NCBI RefSeq assembly: GCF_014633365.1
Contig: NC_068340.1
Coordinates: 16,533,879-16,597,878 of the forward strand
Reading direction: 5' to 3'
Length of the DNA: 64,000 nucleotides
From: Diospyros lotus
Taxonomy: Eukaryota; Streptophyta; Magnoliopsida; Ericales; Ebenaceae
The position numbers and the translations under genes were made by a program. Position 1 is the first letter of the stretch. Each line of letters begins with the position of its first letter. The notes beneath the pieces were generated by a model that worked only from the letters and a program-made list of their open reading frames with translations, was not told the origin of the DNA and made no database searches. Below are positions 1 to 10,771 of this stretch, in pieces.

Positions 1-2978
1 AGACCCGCTCTGCACAATCGAGCCATGCCTTACATTGGACAGGTGCACAAGAATTCTAGCCAGGCTCAGTCCTCCTTTAGGCCATGCTCGGTATCCAGAC
101 CCACAAGGCCAGTCGACCTCGAGAAAACCACGGGCACAACCCCACCATTGCTCTAAGTGGCTCGAGCTTGCATTAACCCTATCGAGCCATGCCTTTTATC
201 AGACAAATGCACAGAACCTTGAGCAAAACTAGGTCCTCTTTTAAGCCGTGCTCGGGATCCAGACCGACATGGCTAGTGCTCCCCGAGTAGACCTTGGGCA
301 CAACGCCGTCATTGCTCTACATGAATGGAGCCCTCATCTGCGCTATCGAGCCATGTCTTGTATCAAACAGGCACACAAGACCTTGAGCCAGGCTTAGTTC
401 ACTTTTAAGTCGTGCTCCAGATCTAAACCAACATGGCCTGTCCGCCCCGAGCAAACCTTGAGCACAGCTTCGTCTTTGCTCTAGGCCCCTTGAGCCCGGA
501 TCGACACTATTGAGACACGCCTTGAATCAGACAGGCGTATAGGACCTCGAGCCAGGTTTGGTCATCATTTAACCTATGCTCAGGATCTAGATTGAGATGG
601 CCAGTCTGCCCCGAGCGGACTTCGAGTACAGCTTCGTCATTGCACTAGGTGCCTTGAGCCCGCCTTGGCCCTATCGAGCCACACCTTGTATCAGACAGGC
701 GCACTGGACCTCAGGCTAGGCTCGGTCCTCCTTTAAGCCGTGCTTGGGATCCAGACCGACATAGCCAGTCCACCCTGGGGGGACCTCTAATACAACCCCG
801 ACATTACTCTAGGCGTCTCGAGCCCGCCTCGGCCCTACAGAGCCAGGCCCGGTCCTCGTTTAAGCCATGCTCGGGATCCATATCGAGATGGCCAGTCCAC
901 CTCGAGCGGACCTTAGGCAAAGTCCTGTCATTGTTCTCATCGCCTTGAGCCCGCATTGGCACTATCGAGCCACGCCTTGTATCAAACAGGCGCACAAGAC
1001 CTCGAGCAAGGCTCAGTCCTCTCTTAAAAGGTGCTCGGGATCCAGACCGACATGGCCAGACTGCTCCGAGCATACCTCGGGCACAACCCTATCATTTCTC
1101 TAGGCACCTCGAGCCCACCTCAACGCTATCGAGCCACGCCCTGTATCAGACAGGTGCATAGGACCACGAGCCAGGCTCGGTCCTCCTTTAAGTTGTGTTG
1201 GGGATCCAAACCGACATGGCCAGTCCACCCCGAGTGGATGTCAGGTACAGCCTCGTCATTGCTCTAGGCACCTCGAGTCTGCCTCGGCCCTATCGAGCCA
1301 CGCTTTGTATCAGATAAGCGCACAGGACCTCAGGCCAGGGTCGGTCCTTCTTTAAGCCGTGCTAGTGATCCAGATCGACATGGCCAGTCTACCCCGAGCG
1401 GACCTCGGGCACAGCCCCGTCATTGAACTTGGTTCCTAGAGCCCCCCTTGGCCCAATCAAGCCACGCCTTACATCAGATAAGCACATAGGAATTCTAGTC
1501 AGGCTCGGTCATCCTTTAAGCCGTGCTCGGTACCCAGACTGACATGGCCGATCCACCCCAAGCAGACCTCAGGCACAGCCCCATCATTGCACTAGGTGCT
1601 TAGAGCCCCCCTCGCCCCATTCAAGCCATGCCTTACATCATCCTCTTTTAAGCCATTCTCAGGATCCAAATTGACATGGCCAGTCTACCCTGAGTGGACT
1701 GCGAGTACAGCCCCATCATCTTCTAGGTGCCTCAAGCCCGCATCAGCCCTATCGAGCCACGCCTTGTATCAAACAAGCACACAAGACCTCAGGACAGGCT
1801 TGGTCCTCCTTTAAGCCGTGCTCGAGATCCAAATCGACATGGCCAGTCCACCCCGAGTGGACCTTAGGCACAACCCCGTCATTCCTCTAGGAGCCTCAAG
1901 CCCACATCAGCCTTATCGAGCCATATCTTATATCAAACAGGCGCACAGGACCTCGAGCCAGGCTCGGTCGTCCTTTAAGTCGTGCTCCAGATCTAGACCA
2001 ACAAGGCAAGTCCATCCTTAGCGAACCTCGGGTACAACCCCATCATCGCTCTAGGCGCCTCAAGGCCGCATCGGCCCTATTAAGCCACGCCTTGAATCAG
2101 ACATGCGCCCAGGACCTCAAGCTAGGCTTAGTCCTCCTTTAAGCCGTTCTTGGGATCCAGATTGACATGGCCAGTCCGCCTCAAGTGGACCTCGAGTACA
2201 GCCCCGTCATTGCTCTAGACGCCTCGAGCCCTCCTTAGCCCTATCGAACCATGCCTTGTATCAGACAGGCGCACAAGACCTGAATCTAGGCTCAGTCCTC
2301 CTTTAAGACGTGCTCGAATTCCAGACCAACATGGCCAATCAGCCTCGAGCGGACCTCTGGTACAGCCCCGTCATTGTTCTAGGCATCTCGAGCCTACCTC
2401 AGCCCTATAGAGCCACCCTTGCATCAGACAGGCGCACAGGACCTGGAGCAAGGTTCGGTCCTCTCAAAGCCATGCTCAGGATCCAAACCGACATGGCTAG
2501 TTCGCTCCGAGCGGACCTCGGGCATAACCCCATCATTTCTCTAGGCCCCTCGAGCTCGCCTCGTCCTTATCGAGCCATGCCCTGTATCATACAGGCGCAT
2601 AGGACCATGAGCCAGGCTCAGTCCTCTTTTAACCTATGTTGGGGATCCAAATTAACATGGCCAGTATGCCCTGAGTGGACGTCGGGTACAACCCCGTCTT
2701 TGCTCTATACACCTCGAGTCTGCCTCAGCCCTATCGAGCCACGCCTTGTATCAAATAGGTGCACAAGATCTCGGGCATAGCCCCATCATCACACTTGGCG
2801 CCTGGAGCCCCCCTTGGCCCAATCGAGCCATGCCTTACATCAGACAAGCACACAGGAATTCGAGCCAGGCTCGATCATCCTTTAAGACACGCTCGGTATC
2901 CAGACCGACATGGCTAGTCCACCTTAAGCGGACCTCGGGCACAGCCCCGTCATTGCTCTAGGTGCTTGGAGCCCCCCT
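1..2978. repeat. 164-bp GC-rich satellite, block 1
   Basis: About 18 head-to-tail copies of a unit near 164 bp fill this block and continue past its left edge. The landmark 'gatccagaccgacatggc' recurs about every 164 bases (for example near 868, 1032, 1196 and 1360). Each unit also carries a 'cctcctttaagc' segment and a 'ctatcgagccacgcc' segment. Units differ by many substitutions, mostly C/T and G/A. Open frames of 60-150 codons inside the array arise because the unit has few stops; they are shifted copies of one another and I do not call them genes. The block ends where element 1 starts. Confidence 0.95.
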
Positions 2979-3537
2979 TATAATACCCCATATTTTTGTG
3001 AAGATGTCATGTATTTTAAGTGAGTTTAAAATATCGAAAATATGTTTGAATTGGCAACGAGTAACCGAATCAGTCGTAGGGAGTACCCTAGAGCTTAGAT
3101 ACCTAAGGTTAAAGGTATATTTTTTATGAGCGTCTCAAGGCGAGATTTATGACGCTGAAAGAAATCAAATCATCCTAAAAAGACTGAATGATGGTAAGGG
3201 GCTTCCGAAAAATCATATATATTGAGTAATTTTGAGTTATTAATTTTGGGATTTTAAGTATCTCGATAAATTTGATGTTTGAGGGTGTAATTGTAATTAG
3301 AGAATTATCCAAACGAAATAAGGATAAAATTAAGAGCTTATGTGGTAAAATATTAAAGTTGAGGACTTGAAATAAGGGCCAAAGTGTTATTTGAAAGAAG
3401 TTTAGGGTTTTAGCTTGGATTCCAAAAGTTCAATTCATTCTAGTTTGGATTTCAAAAGTTACTCAATTATGGCTTTGAGTCTTTGGAGTCCATGGCTAAG
3501 ATTTTGACAAGTGGCATAATGTAATTGATTGGAGAAA

Positions 3538-3549
3538 TCTATAAAAAGG
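3538..3549 (+). promoter_or_regulatory. TATA box in LTR of element 1
   Basis: The sequence 'tctataaaaagg' lies in the LTR and is conserved in the 3' copy near 10560. It is the likely core promoter for the retrotransposon RNA. Transcription would be expected to start about 30 bases downstream. Confidence 0.6.
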
Positions 3550-4353
3550 CACCATGGGTTCTTCTCAAATCATTCCAACCAAGTTGAGGAGTGAAGCACT
3601 CTAAGAGGAGGAGCTTTCTCTAGAGAGAGAGAAGGGAATTCGGCAAGAAGGTGGGAAGAAAGCCGCGAAGAAGCGGCGGAGAACGAGCCTCGTCGGAGTT
3701 GTGGGTCTTCGCCGGAGTTTGCCAAAATCAGTCAGCAAAAAAGTGAGGTAAGTCTAATTGTTTTTTATAATCCTGTAGAGGGGGAAGAGAGGGTCGTGTA
3801 GGTTCAAATAGGGGTCGAATCGGAGTTAAAACGAGGAAGTTATGGCCGAAATACCAACCCGAGGCGAAGCAATCCGAGACTGCTGTGCAGCGCGTGAGAT
3901 ACACGCGCCGAATAATAGCTGCGCGTGAGGGCGCGTGAGGGGTGATTTTTCCATGAAATGTTCCATTTATGACCCTAATTTAATACCCTTCAACCTCATA
4001 TAAAAATATTTAAGGTTAGGTTTACCAAAACACATGTTTTCTGTAGAAACCTAGGCCATTTGCCGTGAAATTATACCGTCGAAGAAATAAACCAACAAGG
4101 TGAGACTCCTATACTCCAAATCCTATTTTTTATTCTCTTATGAGAGACTTCTATTGCATGAGACGTATTTCGTGAAATTCTTACATATAAACTCTTGTTA
4201 TTCTCTTACTTGAAATCATGCTGCATATATGAACTGTATTTTTTGAAAAAATATATGCTGTTGGCTTTTTAACTGTTGCATTTATAAAATTCATGTGGCC
4301 ATACTATTGTACCTATTTGTTGTTGGCCGAGAGCAAAAGTCAGATATCCCCCG

Positions 4354-4520
4354 AGAGGCGCTATGCGTACGCCATCGAGAAAGCTCTCGTGGGGAAGACC
4401 GTGAGCCTAAGGAACAACGAATGCGGTGCTTGCATGAGTGCTATGAGGTCGGGCCGAAGTGACATGGTTAGGGACCTCCCAAGAGGCGCTATGCGTGCGC
4501 CATTAAGAAAGCTCTCATTG
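4354..4520 (+). repeat. short direct duplication in LTR of element 1
   Basis: The motif 'gaggcgctatgcgt' followed by 'cgccat' and 'gaaagctctc' occurs at 4354 and again at 4483, 129 bases apart. Each copy can fold, since 'ggcg' pairs with 'cgcc'. The role is unknown. The matching part of the 3' LTR has been deleted. Confidence 0.75.
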
Positions 4521-5098
4521 GAGGAGGCTAACGTGTTCATGAGGCACTTTGGAGTAGTTCTCGTTGTCTTCTCATACATTTTATAACTGATCATGCATCG
4601 ATATAAACTATTTTTGGAGTTTCTCACTAGAAGATTCATCTTCTAATTGGACTATGTCCCTAGAATATTCAAACATTCTATGTTTGACAAGCAGCTCTAA
4701 AGGAAATGAGGTAGCTGAAGGATAGGCTTACTTTACTGCCTGTAGCATGTTTAACATATCTATATTTATGTGCAAACCTATGTAATTTTGGATATGTTTA
4801 AGATGTTCGGTTATCACTTGATGATGTCCATGTAATATATTTTGTAGACGTCTTGAACAATTTTATGATAAATAAAGTATTATGGTTATGAACCATATCA
4901 GGTTCGATCTAGCTTCCGCATTCGAGATTTTAACGCCTGTCTTAGCTATTCAATTATTGGGTTTGTTAAGCTGAGAAGGTGTAAATTTGGATTTTTGGGA
5001 TATTGTGTGATGTATGACAACTATTGTGATATAAAAAAAATTTTATATTCCCAAAATCCTAAGATATAACACGCTCAAGAAATTTGGGGTGTTACAGT

Positions 5099-5110
5099 TG
5101 GTATTAGAGC
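5099..5110 (+). promoter_or_regulatory. primer binding site of element 1 (tRNA-iMet type)
   Basis: 'tggtattagagc' starts two bases after the LTR end and differs by one C-to-T change from the common plant site 'tggtatcagagc'. It primes minus-strand DNA synthesis. Confidence 0.85.
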
Positions 5111-5275
5111 GAACCTAAGGAAAAGTTCACATGTGGCTAGATGAGTAAAGCCACTGTAAGTTTTGGGAATTAGGTTAGGATTTTTGAAATATTTAGTGGC
5201 ATACTCTTGTTGCTTATTCAAATTGAATTGTGCCATGTCGTGATGAATTAATAAATCGCCCTGTCTTCTTGCCAG

Positions 5276-6403
5276 ATGGTGAATACAAGAAGGAATAGGA
5301 ACGAGAGAGGCAATGGCGAAGAAAGCAACACCAACCCGCACCCAAAAGGTGGTGTGGAAGGTCAAAGAGATACACGAGCTGACCTCGATGAAGGCCAGAT
5401 TGATAGGATCGAGAGAATCCTAGAAGGCATGGCTGGACAAATTTTGGAGTTGCAGCCCGAGCAAAGAAAAGTAGATTCCTTGGAGAGGTATCTACGACAA
5501 AACCCACCAGTGTTTCGAGGAAAATCGGTAGATGACCCCGCAATCAGTGAATATTGGTTGGACCAGACCGAGAAGATCCTACAAAGATTGAGAATCTTGA
5601 ATGAGGACAAGGTCGAGTGTGCGACCTATATGCTGGAAGAGGAAGCTACCCAATGGTGGAGGTCTATGCAGCGAGCGATACCTTACTGAATAGGATCTCA
5701 GGGGTCAGCAACAGATGTAGAATTGGGGGAGGCACCCCAGATGTCATGGGAACAGTTTAAGGAACTGTTCAACGGGAAATTCTTTCCCACTTGCTGGAAG
5801 TTGGCTAGAGCTTGAGAGTTTATGAACTTACGCCAAGGACCAAATATGTCTGTTGCGCAATACAAGGCTGAATTTTTGTGGTTAATCAAGTATATGCCAC
5901 TGTACGGGATAGACGATGTGGAGAAGGGACGAAAATTCTTGCAAGGCTTGCGAATCGAATTTCAACAGCTGATGAGCCTGGTCCATGTGGAGTCTTATGC
6001 AGACATAGTTTTCAAAGCTATGACCGCAGAGGAGAATATGATATGAGTGACAGAACTAAAGGCCACGACAGTTCAAACTGGAGGACAATTAGAGAAATCC
6101 CACTCGACTATGGGACCTCGGGATGGGAAGATCGTGAAAAAGGGCAAGGCATGCTTTAAATGCAAGAAGAGGCACCCAGGCAAGAGGTGCGATGGCCAAA
6201 GCATTGTCTGTTACACCTGTGGACAACCCGGGCATACTTCCAGAAATTGCTCAAAGGAAATGGTCCAAAAAGGTAAGGCCATAGCAGCAGCACCAGTGAA
6301 TGTGATTTGCTACAATTGTAACCAGCACGGGCACATCTCAAGGAATTGCCCGAAGAAAAAAGAGCAACCGCTAAAGATTGAAGAAGGAAAAGGGACCAGA
6401 TAG
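5276..6403 (+). pseudogene. gag: gag of element 1 (capsid and nucleocapsid), broken by stops
   Basis: Gag packages the element RNA into virus-like particles. The chosen ATG at 5276 is the first in the frame that runs on through pol. A capsid region with the motif 'ATQWWRSM' (about 5648-5671) is followed by three CCHC zinc knuckles (CFKCKKRHPGKRC, CYTCGQPGHTSRNC, CYNCNQHGHISRNC) between about 6151 and 6350. In-frame stops lie at 5687, 5813, 6044 and 6401. There is no frameshift. At 6044 and 6401 the family sequence suggests Arg (CGA) and Gln (CAG), so C-to-T changes explain them. The frame continues directly into protease. Confidence 0.9.
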
Positions 6404-9400
6404 GGGCGAGTCTATAATTTGACCAAAGAAGACGTAGAAGAAAACCCTGCAGTTATCCAAGGTACTCTCTTCATTTTGGATACTCCTGTGCATGCATTGA
6501 TAGATCCAGGGTCTACTCATTCTTTTATATCGCATGCTTTCGCTGGGAGTTTGAGAGTAGAAACCGAATCTATGGGGTGTCTTATGGTGATTTCGACACC
6601 TATGGGTAAAAGTATGAAGTCCTCAAAAATGGTGAGGGGATGTGAAATTAGCCTGAGTAATGTTCGGTTCCAGGCTGATTTGATTCTGTTAGAAGTATAT
6701 GAGTTCGACATAATCTTAGGGATGGACTTCTTGTCCAAGTACGATGCCAATATAGACTGTCGTAGGAAGATAATGACCATAAGAAAACCCGAGGGAGGGT
6801 GGGTTAAATTTTGAGGACAAGGCAAACCCAAGGTCGTAAAGATGATTTCGGCAATGAAGGCAGCAAAGCTGTTAAGCCGAGGAGCTCATGGATTCATAGC
6901 TTATGCTCAGTTAGAAGAAAGAGAGGTACCGAAACTCAATGAGGTGCAAATAGTACGAGAATATGATGATGTGTTTCCAGAAGAATTACCGGGACTACCT
7001 CCACCTCGGGAAATTGAGTTCTCAATTGAGTTAGTTCCAGGACCCCAACCGATATCAATTACGCCATATCGAATGGCTCCGACGGAGATGAGAGAATTGA
7101 AGAGTCAATTACAGGAGTTGACTGATAAGGGGTTCATTAGGCCAAGCACATTACCATGGGGCGCACCAGTGTTATTTATAAAGAAGAAAGACGGGAGTCT
7201 AAGGATGTGCATTGACTACCGTCAGCTAAATAAGGCCACGGTAAAGAACAAGTATCCACTTCCAAGGATAGACGAGTTGTTTGATCAACTACAGGGAGCG
7301 AAGGTGTTCTCGAAGATTGATTTGAGATCCGGATATTATCAACTGAGAATTAAACCAAATGATATTCCGAAGACGGCATTTCGGTTGAGGTATGGCCATT
7401 TTGAGTACTTTGTAATGCCATTCGGATTAACTAACGCTCCAGCAGCATTTATGGATCTTATGAATAGGGTATTCAAGCCCTACCTGGATCGATTTGTGAT
7501 CGTCTTCATAGATGATATATTGGTGTATTCTTCGAATGAAAGTGACCACGAAGAGCACTTGAGAATAGTGCTAGGAACCCTCAGGAAACACCAATTGTAT
7601 GCCAAGTTCTCGAAGTGCGAGTTCTGGCTATCCCAAGTGGTGTTTCTTGGGCATGTGATCTCAACCGAAGGAATCTCAGTGGATCCAGCTAAGATTGAGG
7701 CTGTTCGAGGATGGAAGCAACCAATGTGCATGACCGAAGTATGAAGCTTTTTGGGGTTGGCAGGCTACTATCGAAGATTCGTGGAAGGGTTTTCGAAAAT
7801 AGCTGCACCTATGACGAAGCTCATACAAAAGGAGGTAAAGTTCGAATGGACTGCAAAGTGCGAGGAAAACTTTCAAGAGCTTAAGGACAGATTGACCTCG
7901 GCACCTGTGCTAGCGATGCCTAGTGGGCCTGGTGGATATGTTGTATACACCGATGCCTCGAAGGTTGGTTTGGTCTGTGTATTGATGCAACATGGTCGGG
8001 TGATCGCATATGGATCACGCTAGTTGAAAAGACACGAAGTGAACTACCCAACGCATGACTTGGAGTTGGCAGCGGTGGTATATGCTCTGAAGCTATAGAG
8101 GTACTACTTATATGGAGAGACGTTTGATGTATTCACAGACCACAAAAGTCTAAGGTATGTGTTCTCGCAGAAAGAGTTGAACATGAGGCAGCGACGATGG
8201 ATGGAGTTTTTGAAGGACTACGATTGCACCATCTTGTATCACCCGGGGCGTGCCAATGTGGTAGCCGATGCTTTGAGTAGGACTGTGCCTATTGTTATGG
8301 CCGGGTTGATGGCCCAAGAGTGGCTACTGATTGAGGCTTTTAGCCTGATGACGGTGAGTGTAGTGCCGAAGGGATCTTCTATCCTAGTAGCTGGCCTGGC
8401 GGTTCGGCTGGATCTGGAGACCGAGATACGTGAGGCTAGTGGAAGTGACCGACGTATACATCTATGGGTAGATGAGCAAGGCCAGCCCAAGAGTTCAGAT
8501 TTTGAGATGCGAAATGGCATTCTCAGGTTTCGGGGTAGAGTGTACGTGCCAAACCTTCGGGAGTTGAGACAGAAAATTTTGGATGAGGCCCACAAAGCTA
8601 AGTATACTGTGCACCCAGGAGCCACAAAGATGTATCGAGATCTTCGAGAAATCTATTGGTGGCCAGGGATGAAGGTTAGTGTGGTTAGAAGGGTGGCACA
8701 ATGTGATATATGCCAAAGGGTAAAGATTGAGCACCAGAAACCTACAGGGTTGATGAGACCTTTGGAAGTTCCTGAGTGGAAATGGGAACATACCACGATG
8801 GATTTCGTGATAGGATTTCCGAAGAGTCGAAGGGGTTATGATGTCATTTGGGTGGTGGTAGACAGGTTGACGAAGTCAGCGTATTTCCTGCCTACGAGGA
8901 TGGATCAACCGGTACGAAAATTTGCAGAACAGTACGTGAAGGAAATCGTATGACTCCGCAGTGCGCCGGTAAGTATAGTTTCAGATCGGGACCCGAGGTT
9001 CACCTCGAGATTTTGGGAGAGTTTGCAGGAATGCATGGGGACCCAGCTGAAATTGAGTACGGCTTATCACCCCCAGACTGACGAGCAATCAGAAAGGACA
9101 ATCCAAACGCTTGAAGATATGTTGAGATCTTGTGCCCTTGATTTTGGAGGAAATTGGGAAGAGCATCTGTCATTGGTAGAATTCGCGTACAACAATAGTT
9201 ACCACAGCAGCATTGGGATGGCTCCTTATGAGGCTTTGTATGGAAGAAAGTGTCGGTCGCCTATTTGTTGGACCGAAGTAAGGGAATGACAGATGTTGGG
9301 GCCCGAACTTGTGCAGCAAACTACTGATAAGATTTGAATAATCCAAAAGAGGATCCGAGCTGCGCAAAGCCGACAAAAATCCTATGCTGATCAAAGAAGA

Positions 9401-9853
9401 AGGGATTTAGAGTTTGAGGTCGGGGATCTAGTGTATCTCAAGGTGTCACCCCAGCATTTGGTGACACGTGGAAGCGGTAAAGGAAAGCTGAAGCCAAGGT
9501 ATATAGGACCATATTTGATTGTAGAAAGAGTCGGACCTTGGGCCTATCGATTGGAGCTTCCACCTAGCTTGTCCAGGATTCATAATGTGTTCAACGTCTC
9601 CCAACTTCGAAGGCATGTGCCAGATCCAACCCTCAGAGTTCGGGTGGAGACAATTGAGCTAACGAATGACTTGACCTACCCGGAGTCACTTAGAGCAATT
9701 TTAGATCGCCGAACTCAAGTGTTGTGAAATAAAGAGATACCGTTAGTGAAGGTTCAATGGGGAAAGCACTCGGATGACGAGGCAACGTGGGAACTTGAGG
9801 AAACAATTAGGAAGAAATATCCTCATCTGTTCGAGGAAATGGAAATAGAGTAG
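6404..9853 (+). pseudogene. pol: pol of element 1 (protease, RT, RNase H, integrase, chromodomain-like end), broken by stops
   Basis: All enzymatic domains are visible in one frame. The protease motif is ALIDPGSTHSF (near 6491), a D-P-G form rather than D-S/T-G. Reverse transcriptase runs from about 7060, with catalytic FIDDILVYS near 7504. RNase H has TDAS near 7950, then VFTDHKS and VADALSR. Integrase has the HHCC finger ([11 protein letters not shown] to CDICQRV, about 8611-8725), then [15 protein letters not shown] and QSERTIQ carrying the D, D and E residues. The C-terminus VQWGKHSDDEATWELEE is chromodomain-like and ends at 9853. Stops lie at 6812, 7742, 8021, 8096, 8951, 9287, 9335 and 9725. 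The core DD of RT is intact but no enzyme could be made whole. Confidence 0.93.
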
Positions 9854-9957
9854 GGAATTTTTATATTTTCTTCCAGAAATTGTATTCCAGAATGCAATAA
9901 TTATTTAACCTTCAATAATTTCGAGTATGTTTCAAATTTCGTGGACGAAATTCTTTT

Positions 9958-9970
9958 AAGGAGGGGAGAA
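9958..9970 (+). promoter_or_regulatory. polypurine tract of element 1
   Basis: 'aaggaggggagaa' lies directly before the 3' LTR and primes plus-strand DNA synthesis. Confidence 0.85.
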
Positions 9971-10771
9971 TATAATACCCCATATTTTTGTGAAGATACC
10001 ACGTATTTTAATTGAGTTTAAAATATCGAAAATATGTTTGAATTGGCAACGAGTGACCGAATCAGTTGTAGGGAGTACCCTAGAGCTTAGATACCTAAGG
10101 TTAAAGATATATTTTTGATGAGCGTCTCGAGGCAAGATTTATGACGCTGAAAGAAATCAAATCAGAAATGATTTTTAGTTAAGCTAAGTTGTAGCCTAAA
10201 AAGACCGAATGATGGTAAGGGGCTTCCGAAAAATCATATATATTGAGTAATTTTGAGTTATTAATTTTGGGATTTTAAGTATCTCGATAAATTTGATGTT
10301 TGAGGGTGTAATTGTAATTAGAGAATTATCCAAACGAAATAAAGATAAAATTAAGAGCTTATGTGGTAAAATATTAAAGTTGAGGACTTGAAATAAGGGC
10401 CAAAGTGTTATTTGAAAGAAATTTGGGGTTTTAGCTTGGATTCTAAAAGTTGAATTCATTCTAGTTTTGGATTTCAAAAGCCACTCAATTATGGCTTTGA
10501 GTCTTTGGAGTCCATGGCTAAGATTTTGACAAGTGGCATAATGTAATTGGTTGGAGAAATCTATAAAAAGGCACCATAGGTTCTTCTCAAATCATTCCAA
10601 CCAAGTTTGAGGAGTGAAGCACTCTAAGAGGAGGAGCTTGCTCTAGAGAGAGAGAAGGGAGTTCGGCAAGAAGGCGGGAAGAAAGCCGCGAAGAAGCGGC
10701 GGAGAACGAGCCTCGTCGGAGTTGCGGGTGTTCGCCGGAGTTCGCCAAAATCAGTCAGAAAAAGTGAGGTA
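9971..10771 (+). repeat. 3' LTR of element 1, truncated by element 2
   Basis: This copy matches the first 770 bases of the 5' LTR, with about 28 substitutions, a 32-bp extra segment near 10164 and a few one-base indels. Element 2 starts at 10772, right after 'gtgaggta'. The remaining 1.3 kb of this LTR does not reappear after element 2, so it has been deleted. Confidence 0.9.

Larger units (their letters stand above)
2979..5096 (+). repeat. 5' LTR of element 1
   Basis: The LTR runs from 'tataataccccat' to 'gggtgttaca'. The start matches the 3' copy at 9971. The end lies directly before the primer site. The second base is 'a' where TG is usual, probably a G-to-A change present in both copies. 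It contains a TATA box near 3540 and a GC-rich patch near 3890-3945. Relative to the 3' copy it lacks about 32 bp near 3171. Confidence 0.88.
2979..10771 (+). mobile_element. Ty3/gypsy LTR retrotransposon, Del/Tekay-like chromovirus (element 1), defective
   Basis: The order is 5' LTR, tRNA-iMet-type primer site, single gag-pol frame, polypurine tract, then a 3' LTR cut short by element 2. Long LTRs of about 2.1 kb, gag-pol in one frame and a chromodomain-like C-terminus fit the Del/Tekay clade of chromoviruses. The left flank is satellite. The right end was lost with the deletion that ends at 23173, so no target duplication can be checked. The frame carries 13 in-frame stops but no frameshift, so the element is dead. 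By eye the LTRs differ at roughly 28 of about 770 aligned positions, which makes it older than element 2. Confidence 0.9.

Noticed and set aside
804..2961. Series of open frames of 60-156 codons with similar Pro/Ser/Arg-rich proteins
   Set aside because: They are the 164-bp satellite read in several frames. The proteins repeat with the unit and have no gene signals. The same holds for 23685-24850 and 26994-30173.
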